A stretch of DNA of 16,269 nucleotides from Acanthaster planci (lineage: Eukaryota; Echinodermata; Asteroidea; Valvatida; Acanthasteridae), in NCBI RefSeq assembly GCF_001949145.1, contig NW_019091597.1, forward strand, positions 4,831 through 21,099, in the 5' to 3' direction. Under the pieces are notes generated by a model. It ran no database searches, had not been told where the DNA came from, and saw only the letters and a list, made by a program, of their open reading frames with translations. The translations under genes and the position numbers were made by a program. Shown here one piece after another: positions 8,946-16,269 of this stretch (within the stretch, counting starts at the first letter, position 1; each line of letters begins with the position of its first letter).

Positions 8946-9813
8946 TTGAGTTTGCATCTCTGGTCTGAATTTTTCGTGTTTTTTGAACGGGGAAGGGGTT
9001 CAGTAATTCACTGGGGATTTGTGGATTAATGGCCTTACTTTTTCCCAACTGTTAAAACTGAAAAAAGCTTATTGAAGAAACAATCATTATTTCTTTGTAT
9101 GATTTTCCTTCCGCCATGTGCATATGCCACAGATAATTTGAGCCAATCACTCGTGTGATGCATTTAACGACTGGCCATGGTTGGTAATCATGACGGGTAA
9201 TTTGGATGTACAACTAAACATTGGAGTGGCCTAAGCCCCACTCTCTGTAAATAGTTTTGCTCACCCAAGCAACTGTCATTTTCCAAAAACTGTGATTCCT
9301 CATGTTTTCCTTTTTGTAACATTTTGGTTTTTATGTTGTCTCAATGCTGTCATTCATTTATAACCCTGATTTACTCCCATTGATTGACTGGTATATGGAA
9401 TTTGGGAATTATTGTCATTGTTTCCAAAAAGTATAAGCCTGTCTATGACTTTAATTATCAGCAGACCTAACTACATGTATGTTTCTTTTGTTTGAAGCAA
9501 GTTTTCGATGTTCATTTAAAAGTGCACAGAAGTTTGGAAGCCCAGGGGGGATGTGAGGTATTCTTGATTGTTCAGTACAGCAGTGTTTGTTATCCCTACG
9601 TTGTACATGTACTGTAGTCCAACAGACATGCCCTATATGCTGGGGCTAGCTACATGTACCAGTACTGTATAACAACTACGGTCTGATTGGATGTACTGGA
9701 AATGTTAATCTGTGAAGGGTAAATGTTTAAAGTACAGGTAATTTCATTTTCATCTTCAAAATTATGAATGAAAATACATGTAAAAGGTATGTATCACAAT
9801 TGTCCACACTTAC
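8946..9813 (-). other. LSM3 intron sequence, proximal to donor
   Basis: Intron DNA from the end of the family B array to the GTAAGT donor of the upstream LSM3 exon (9813-9808 on the minus strand). It contains scattered ACATGTA motifs near 9473, 9603 and 9651. No coding similarity or other element was recognised. Confidence 0.55.
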
Positions 9814-9924
9814 ATTCAACTTGCCTTTCAGCTCCCTGTCATTCCTCATCTTAACATAAATGCGTTCATCCAGGCTTAGCCGAATGAGATCCAGAGGCTC
9901 CTCTACAGTACTGGTGGGTCCTTG
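9814..9924 (-). CDS. LSM3: LSM3, N-terminal exon (start of Sm fold)
   Basis: This 111-bp exon encodes 37 residues: [15 protein letters not shown], then [17 protein letters not shown], then KGKLN. It covers the N-terminal helix ([12 protein letters not shown]) and the first strands of the Sm1 motif ([17 protein letters not shown]). Splice signals on the minus strand are good: acceptor TTTCATGTAG ending at 9925 and donor GTAAGT at 9813-9808. The exon starts and ends in phase 0. In known LSM3 proteins only about seven residues precede the equivalent Gln, so a tiny exon with the start codon is missing upstream. It was not found between 9925 and the right edge. The protein would be about 104 residues, close to the usual 102. 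No frame damage is seen. Confidence 0.97.
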
Positions 9925-12120
9925 CTACATGAAATACATGTACATAAGAAAAAAGAACTTTCAACAAATCCTTTACAAGGCTCATAGTATAATTCCAGAT
10001 CCAGGTTCCTGAATCCTTAACCTCTTCCTTCGTATTATACATGTATATGCAGAAATCATTTTTTTAAATAAAAAAACCAAGGAATGAAAAAAAAAATGTA
10101 TTGTGCCATTCCCACACTGTCTAGTACTATGCCTCACACACAACATGAAAGCAACTTTGAAATTAAAATACATCCATGTACCAAGGTGTTCCAAAGGCAA
10201 CAAACGTGGGAGCCTTTGTGTCATCACTCAACACCTCCTCATATCATGCTGTAGCCTGTTCACTCAATCAATGAATACATACATGTAACAATACATGTAC
10301 ATGTAAGTCGTATCCAGTCATCCATCACATCTTACTGCGATGAAGTAATCAGCATTGAAGAAATAGGCAATGGCTGGATGTGATGGGCAATGGCATGACG
10401 TGACAGGACGACACAATGCCACAACACAACACATATTTGTTGTCTTTAAAATGCCATAATGTACGTGTACATGTACATGTACATATACGTGTATGTACAA
10501 TCATTTACCAGCTACAATGTACATGTACACTGCATAAATACATTTTCATGCTCCTTCACTTTGCTCATTCGCATGAAAACACCTTGATTCTATTGAATGA
10601 ACACTGAATGGACCAACACAGAACAACAAGGAATTGATTCTAGGTTTTATAATAGAGCATGGGAGAGGGGGTTTCAAAATGCAGATGAGTGCTTCAACCT
10701 TCTGCTTCCAAATACTGTAGGTACAATAAAAGTTCAATACACAATCGATATAAATGTTAAGAAAACAAATTAGAACATTCATTTAAAAAAAAAGTTGGTC
10801 TAACACCAATAAAAAGCTTAAACAATCCGAAGTCTATGTAAATTCTGAAGAAATTGGCTGGAAGACCTTGAGCTATTTTGAGCAACTATGGAAATATTAT
10901 GCATCACTAACAAGTAAATTATACAAACTTCATGTAAAAAAAATACATGTACATGTACATGTATGTACAGAGTGATCCTACAACCAAGTAAGGCCAAATA
11001 ATTATAATAAATAAAACATGCCAGCAATTTGTATCAGCTAAAAATTGAAGCACGATACCAATGCATATACTGTATGTAGTACATTTGACTTCAATATTCT
11101 GAAATGTTACAAAAATTCAGTATCGCATTGATTAAACACAAAATTACATGTATACTAAGAGAAATGCAATACTGTAAGTTGCAGGAGCAAAATATTAGTG
11201 ACTATTTTGATGAATTAATCCAAATAAATTTTCTATACAATCAGAAGCTGCCGCAGATTTGAAAACTGGCAGAAGAACTGTTTATGAGGGCAGCATAAAG
11301 AAATATAAATATAGTAAATGTAAACTTAATACTGATATTTCTAAACAGAACACCAACAGAACACAGTAATTTTGGTGAATGCTGCACTCATGATTCTTTC
11401 CGTTAAAGCCATTACATTGAGCTGGCAAAACATAAAAAAAGTTCATTAATACAATTTTAAAAAGTGATCTCACTCTCAAAACCACTGCTGTGTTGACTGC
11501 CAGATACAAAAAACCACAAAAAAAACATTTTAATGGAAAATTGGAAATGTACACCTGAAGTATGCAAGTCAATGCTTTTAGGCTTCAATTAATGTGAGTT
11601 CTCTTCGTGATAATTTAAATAATTCAGCATACAAAGCACATACATGTAGAAGGAATATAGAGGTATCAAATAATGAAAGATTAAAGTCTGGATCAAACGG
11701 GTCTAAGATGAAGCAAAGCACACATTCAGGTCATGCAGTACCAGGATCCAGCCCAGCATACATTGTTTCCGCCTTCACTGTTCCCTGCCTCAGTGCTTCA
11801 CTGAACTAATCCCTACATCTGGATCCCTCTCTACACCATATACACTGTAAGTTCCACCCCCAGTTAGAATCCTGCTGCTGAATAACTCGCAACGTCGAGT
11901 TATTCCCCGGTTCTTCTCAGAACCACACATACTCAAGAAAGAGATTGATCCATGGCGTAACCGCAATCGAAAGAAAGTCAAGTGAACGTCGTATTATGCC
12001 ATGTGTATGTAATACTCTACATGTGAGCGGTATGCAGTAGTAGACTCAACCTGCCCTACATGTAGGTAAGGGGAGAGTCTACTGCCTGCAACTTACGCAG
12101 ATTACCTATAGATACATATG
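9925..12120 (-). other. Probable first LSM3 intron, no gene recognised
   Basis: AT-rich DNA upstream of the first visible LSM3 exon. It contains the longest TACATG iterations in the window (10292-10305, 10468-10485, 10944-10963) and a 10-bp inverted repeat (CCATCACATC at 10322-10331, GATGTGATGG at 10377-10386). An imperfect hairpin lies at about 12036-12096, where GTAGACTC pairs with GAGTCTAC around a CTACATGTAG centre. Minus-strand frames at 10546-10782 and 11282-11572 have no recognisable similarity. No LSM3 start exon was found. Confidence 0.5.
10944..10963. repeat. (TACATG)n palindromic iteration
   Basis: Three perfect TACATG units plus a closing TA make a 20-bp self-complementary run. 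Similar iterations lie at 1195-1208, 3439-3452, 10292-10305 and 10468-10485, and single TACATGTA octamers are scattered throughout. Their possible origin is discussed in the findings. Confidence 0.95.
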
Positions 12121-12122
12121 CA

Positions 12123-12182
12123 GAGTAGCACCGAACCCAAGGACAGTGGGATGGCAAGGACGCACCACTAACACCCTAGCCA
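12123..12182 (-). mobile_element. tRNA-derived SINE head
   Basis: On the minus strand, TGGCTAGGGTGTTAGTGG (12182-12165) matches the polymerase III A box and GGGTTCGGTGCTACTC (12138-12123) matches the B box. Their start-to-start distance of 44 nt is tRNA-like. The flanking bases do not make an obvious acceptor stem, so this is a tRNA-derived SINE or pseudogene rather than a working tRNA. Its body would extend toward the hairpin at 12036-12096, which may belong to the same element. Confidence 0.6.
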
Positions 12183-13149
12183 CAACCATGGAGGCGACGG
12201 AAGGACCAAAGTGAATGCAAAGTGTTGCCGACAAAACATCCTCCTTACAAGGTCTTTCGGGAACACAGTAGTTTAATGTCTTATCAATAGAGGGCGCTTA
12301 TTCCGCACTTCATTGCCAATCCAGCCCACTTAGTTTTTTACATGATTCACAAGCACGTGACAAGTGTATCACGGTAATAGTCGGTTAATTTCCTTTCTGT
12401 TTGTAAAATCTGTCAGCTCAGCAAAGTGAGTGTTTTCTTTATTAGCTTATCCTTTAGTTATTGCCTTAAGATAAAGGCATTAAGACACATTTTTTGGTTA
12501 TTTTTCGTGGCTAATACGTAGTAACATTTTTATATGAATATGTCCAAGTTTTTGGGAACCATGATTCATGTACAGCGTATTCATGTTACATATGTATAAT
12601 TAGATGTCGCACATGTATTGTCATTAGGCAATGGATGCAATGTGCATTTAACTGGAGGTCTAGAAGTTTGTGACCAGAATTTGTGTCGGTGGCATATATA
12701 AGTTTTGTCTACATAATTATTTATTTTGTATTTTTCAGTCGAACCATCATTCAGACACCATTAACCATCAACCGCTAGACATCAACTACCATCAAATATT
12801 GTCATTTGGATTCCATCACACCTTTGAAAACCATCATATATGCCATCCCAGTAATTTTGCCATCATTGAAGACACCCTCATCCATTCTGGCCTATATATG
12901 TAGGAGTCACCTCACACATGACACCTTCGTGATACAGCAAACCCAGTGATTTATTTCTTGCTCGAAAGTATTAAAGGAGAGTTAAGCATAAGTGGACACT
13001 AGAATTGAATTTAGATGTGTGTTGATTGCTGAGCATATAGCAACAGTTTGAAGTCAAGTAGCCTGAGTGCTACACAAAGATATAAATATACATACATTGC
13101 ATTGGCAATGCACAATATCAGATTAGGAAGAACACGATCCAGACTCACT
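12183..13149. other. No gene recognised; CCATCA-rich stretch
   Basis: The first 150 bp are relatively CpG-rich and contain AGAGGGCGC (12289-12297), which resembles the core of CTCF-type sites. They could be a promoter, but no start exon supports this. At about 12738-12890 the plus strand carries eight or so irregular CCATC(A) repeats, giving an open frame (12670-12903) rich in His whose product I do not recognise. The rest is AT-rich and unremarkable. Confidence 0.4.
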
Positions 13150-13775
13150 AGATCGTCTGAAGCTCAAGAACATTGATGTAGGAGCATGCAAGGGATGGGC
13201 CCCATCAACCAGGAACCTGGTGTAGAGGAAGACTGGCACCCCAACCAAAATTTTAGACATCGGTAATGCTTATCATGTGTTGAGGCGGAACAAAGGGAAG
13301 ACCTCCAGTAAGATTGACTCTGGCCGCCCACTGAGACAAATGATGACATACTAGAGCCGACAGTGGGACTTGCAGATCGAGGGGATCCCAGCTTGGTTTG
13401 AAATAAGAAAGATGGCACTGGAGAGGCCGCATGTAAAGCCGACACCAAGGAACAAGGTTAACGAGACTGGCCATCAGCCCAAGCAGGTCGAGACTCGCCT
13501 GGAGTAAGAAAGTAAACATGAAGCCCTTCTAGGTGAGGTGTGGTGGGACTGAAAGGATGGCCAGCTTGTGAAGAAGGTTGGAAATTTTCGACTCCAGAGC
13601 CCGTCGTTTGGAGAGATCACTTGGGACCAGAGTCAGTCAAAACGTCATGTTGGACAGAGGGGGGCTCGTGAATTCCAATTGGTAGCCGTAGGTGAGAGAG
13701 GCGAGAACCCATCCATCTGAAGTTATTTCCCCCCTAACCCTATGAATCTTTGAAGGCGGCTGCCAACAGGTTTGG
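13150..13775 (-). pseudogene. DIRS-like retrotransposon RT/RNase H remnant
   Basis: DIRS elements are retrotransposons that integrate with a tyrosine recombinase instead of an integrase. On the minus strand, RT N-terminal pieces appear first: PVGSRLQRF (about 13770-13740), ITSDGWVL...YGYQLEFTSPP (about 13720-13655), then LLHKLAILSVP and KGF. These run directly into LLQASLDLLGLMASLVNLVP, which in intact DIRS proteins lies well after the RT catalytic region. The RNase H part follows: CRLYMRPLQCHL, VPLSALV, GGLPFVPP, ITDV-stop-NFGWGASL and YINVLELQTI-stop (about 13175-13145). Several stops and at least one frameshift break it. The RT palm appears deleted. The identification rests on remembered family motifs. 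No recombinase or terminal repeat was found. Confidence 0.78.
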
Positions 13776-15289
13776 AGTTGGGGGTTGTGGGCAAAATGGT
13801 ACAGTCACCTGCGCCAACCCCGTTTTTCGTGATCTGCACGGTGCCCAACTAAAATCAAAACTATGGGCAAATTCACCCTTCAGTATACACACAGTAGAAG
13901 AATTCCAGCTATAAAATTCTATGTAGCCATTTTTCTATTGTAAAAAGCCCTCTACAATAAAATCTCGATAACTCAAAGTCGGTTAACTTGAAACTCTGCT
14001 TAACTTGAAGAATAATTAATTCCCGCAAAAAAAATAGGCTTTTAAGTACAAAAACATATCTGTAACTCGAACTGCTCAAGTTGCCAGATTCGTTTACCTC
14101 AAAGTTTTTGTGTAGCAGATCCAAAAGAAACCACTGCCAAAATACATGTACTTCCAGAAAGTATAAACAGAACGCAGGTCTACATGTAGTTATGAATATT
14201 TCTCACACGCACACTTCGTCTTTTCACACTGGAACACTTGCAACCGCGCAACAATTATGATCGATCTAGACATGTAAACCACACCGTGACAGCAAAATCC
14301 GACTTACAGGAATTGACACAATTGTTACTATGGGCTCATTGTAGCCAGTGCGTCGGCAGGCCAACTGATGGCTGTTTGCGGTGGCTGCGGCAATGCATTG
14401 GAGATCTTTGTGTATGCCACATGCACCACACGTATGGAAGTTAAGTCTGGCCTAATGGTCTGGCTCAACTGCTTGCGCTCACCTGTGCAATGGCTGCCCA
14501 ATTAGAGCCACCAACCACAGCATGAACACACGCAGTAGACCAACCATGTGACTACAATGCAAGCTTTGAATATGCTATGTGAGATGCGTCCCCGTCGCAG
14601 CTGCTAGAAATCTGCAGAGCTTTTGTGTAGCCAAATCTCACTCCCAAAAAATAAACAAAAGTTTGAAAATAAAGGACAAAGAACAATAAATAAAAACAGA
14701 CACCAATAGCATCTTTGTTTTTACGAAATTTTATTGAAGCGCAAAAAGGTGTGCCCTCATGTGATGAAAAAAGTCATCTGACTCATCGGGAAACCCCGCC
14801 CGAGTACGCATATGCAAGGTGCTGTGTTGCGGTATCAGAAATGGGACCCCCACAATGCGTCACACATGCACAACGCAAAAGAAAGATTTGCCACACAAAG
14901 GTACAGAGTTTAAATGATTTACAGTACATGTAATGTGTTATTTAACAGCCGATTGACAACAAAAATCCTCCGCAAAAATGTCTTTCTATGAACAAAAACT
15001 TGTGGCACCAAAGTGCCACAAGTTATGATACACATCGTAATAATGACTTAACTTCAAAAGCAACCCTTCAAACAGAAAAAATTTGTTTGGTAGCCATTGG
15101 CTCTTAATGGGGGAAAATCTACATGTACATTTGTAGGTGCAAGCACTAAGTTTAGTAAACATGTGCACTGAATATTCATGAACACACGTACACACACGTA
15201 CACACATGTGTTTACATGTACATCGTCCATCCATGCCACAGTCATGACACGAGGCAGCCCGTCAAAAAGGAAAAGAAGAAAAAAAACAA
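13776..15289. other. No gene recognised; possible pogo-like repeat
   Basis: At 13950-14110 are repeated TAACTT(G)AA / TAACTCGAA motifs (CTCGATAACTCAAAG, GTTAACTTGAAAC, CTTAACTTGAAG, GTAACTCGAAC) reminiscent of the ends of pogo/Tigger-type elements. A perfect 12-bp hairpin lies at 14997-15024. The A-rich stretch at 14641-14700 may be an old retroposed tail. Open frames at 14238-14444 and 14715-14933 have no recognisable product. CAG|GTGAGC on the minus strand near 14487 looks like a splice donor but is in the wrong phase for LSM3. Confidence 0.4.
14997..15024. repeat. Perfect 12-bp hairpin, 4-nt loop
   Basis: AACTTGTGGCAC (14997-15008) and GTGCCACAAGTT (15013-15024) are exact reverse complements separated by CAAA. 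The compact hairpin has no obvious partner elsewhere in the window. It could be a foldback-element core or a rho-like artefact of palindromic repeats. No gene with a defined end adjoins it. Confidence 0.9.
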
Positions 15290-15354
15290 AAAAACTAGAG
15301 CTTATCTATCTGTTTGCCAACAGAACAGAGGGCTTTTTCGCATTCTTTTGTACA
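15290..15354 (-). repeat. Array-edge module shared with family B
   Basis: Read on the minus strand from 15354, this matches plus-strand 8886-8939 at 48 of 54 positions by eye, starting TGTACAAAAGA(A/G)TGCG and including GGCAAACAGA. An A-rich stretch (15267-15297) adjoins its outer side. In each locus the module sits at the border of a tandem array, in opposite orientation. This suggests a terminal module of one transposable-element family. Confidence 0.85.
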
Positions 15355-15359
15355 TTTGA

Positions 15360-16130
15360 ACAACTACGGCATCATGACATCAAGTCATTTTTCGTATATA
15401 ACACCCCTCTTTTAAATTATCTGAAAAAGTTTCAACCTGATAGAACATATATACTTCAGGAGATATTGGGCTTTAAACAGTGCACCTTTAATGTCACATG
15501 ACTTGTCTCCTGATGACGTCATCATCAAATCAGGTCAAAATCCTCTAAAGCACTTCCTTTTCAAGATATCTGCAAGATTTGAACCCAATCGCACAGCTAC
15601 GTCACGAGATAAGGGGCCTTAAAGAGTGCACGTTTAACGTCACGTGACATGTCTCCTGATGACGTCATCATCACATGAGGTCAATATTCCTCTAGAGCAC
15701 TCCCTTTTCAAGATATCTGCAAGATTTGAACCCAATCAGACATCTACTTCAGGAGATATGGGGCCTAAAGAGTGCACCTTTAATGTCACATGACTTGTCT
15801 CCTGATGACGTCATCAAAACATCAGGTCAATATTCCTCTAAGGCACTCCCTTTTCAAGATATCTGCAAGATTTGAACCCAATCAGACATTTACTTCAGGA
15901 GATACATGTATGGGGCCTAAAGAGTGCACCTTTAATGTCACGTGACTTGTCTCCTGATGAAGTCATTATCACATGAGGTCAAAATTCCTGTAAAGCACTC
16001 CCTTTTCAGGGTATCTGCAAGATTTGAACGAAATTGGATATGCACTTCAGGAGATAAAGTATTTTAAACGAGGCACCTTTAATGGCACGTGACTCGATTG
16101 GCCTGAGATGACACCTGGAGAGTGTGTACT
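15360..16130 (+). repeat. Family A tandem array, 146-bp period
   Basis: About five monomers are aligned by GCACCTTTAA-type boxes starting at 15482, 15628, 15774, 15926 and 16073, giving spacings of 146, 146, 152 and 147 bp. Each monomer carries the order GCACCTTTAATG, GTCAC(A/G)TGAC, CTCCTGATGACGTCATCA, AGGTCAA, CTCTA(A/G)AGCAC, AGATATCTGCAAGATTTGAA, CTTCAGGAGATA. The perfect palindrome TGATGACGTCATCA (15511, 15657, 15803) includes the CRE consensus TGACGTCA. It is decayed in the fourth monomer. The 152-bp spacing comes from a 6-bp insertion that makes TACATGTA at 15903-15910. Outer monomers are more diverged. Non-coding. Relatives lie at 3541-3970. Confidence 0.93.
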
Positions 16131-16269
16131 AGGATCCTTCTCACCAGTCATGCCAGTTTTGTTGCGGTGAACTGTTTGGTTGTTTCCATACGCCAAAACT
16201 CTGTGTACTTTGTTACTCCATTGCCACTTTTGAGCCTATGAAGTGGACAACGATGCAAGTGATTTGTAT
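16131..16269. other. Right edge, nothing recognised
   Basis: Single-copy-looking sequence after the array. No exon, hairpin or repeat was identified. Confidence 0.5.

Noticed and set aside
12188-12213. AACCATGG start context on the plus strand
   Set aside because: It opens only eight codons before a stop, and no splice donor follows convincingly.
12670-12903. His-rich 77-codon open frame preceded by a TTTTTCAG acceptor-like site
   Set aside because: The His content derives from irregular CCATCA repeats. No conserved domain or partner exon was found.
13164-13519. Two overlapping minus-strand open frames as host genes
   Set aside because: They are two frames of the broken DIRS-like RT/RNase H remnant.
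14480-14522. Minus-strand ATG followed by CAG|GTGAGC, a candidate LSM3 first exon
   Set aside because: The frame from the ATG reaches the donor in phase 2, while the LSM3 exon needs phase 0, and the peptide does not resemble an LSM3 N-terminus.
15178-15501. 107-codon plus-strand open frame
   Set aside because: It crosses from a CACACGTA/TACATG-rich stretch through an A-rich run into the family A array. No domain is recognisable.
15360-16130. CRISPR-like spaced palindromes
   Set aside because: The intervening sequences are themselves repeated, the unit is 146 bp, and the DNA is eukaryotic. It is a tandem satellite, not a CRISPR array.

Overview
The window looks like nuclear DNA from a metazoan, most plausibly a marine invertebrate. 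It is AT-rich, has no long uninterrupted open reading frames, and carries one conserved gene split by kilobase-scale introns. It also holds Tc1-like, DIRS-like, SINE-like and foldback-element remnants. The octamer TACATGTA and its iterations are strikingly abundant. I associate that feature with lancelet, echinoderm or hemichordate genomes, but the species cannot be fixed from the sequence alone.

The one gene I recognise is LSM3, on the minus strand. It encodes an Sm-like subunit of the LSm1-7 mRNA-decay ring and the LSm2-8 U6 snRNA ring. Three coding exons are visible, in transcription order 9924-9814, 5596-5501 and 925-839. All three junctions have GT/AG signals and are phase 0, and together they encode 97 residues plus the stop. 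The short first exon, expected to hold the start codon and about seven codons, was not found above 9924. It may lie inside or beyond the window. The introns are 4217 and 4575 bp, and every other recognisable element lies in an intron or a flank.

Layout: 1-26 carries the B-box end of a tRNA-derived SINE. 27-838 is LSM3 3'UTR and downstream DNA. 1501 to about 2600 is a dead Tc1-like transposon. 3540-3970 is a decayed array of about 147-bp repeats (family A). 5671-6040 is a foldback element with six alternating copies of a 19-bp motif. 6720-6785 has tRNA-like A and B boxes. 7060-8945 is a composite tandem array (family B) built from modules in the order X Y Z W X Z W X Y. 12123-12182 is another SINE head. 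13150-13775 is a DIRS-like reverse transcriptase/RNase H remnant with its catalytic core deleted. 15290-16130 is a second, cleaner family A array with a 146-bp period.

The most interesting signal comes from comparing repeat copies. At three unrelated positions, one copy has TACATGTA exactly where its paralogue has a bare TA. That is what a TA-targeting transposon with CA...TG ends would leave after excision, so such footprints could explain the TACATGTA excess. A second notable signal is a 54-bp module, about 89% identical and inverted, that borders both the family B array and the distal family A array, linking the two as parts of one element family. I see no sign of a new multi-gene system.
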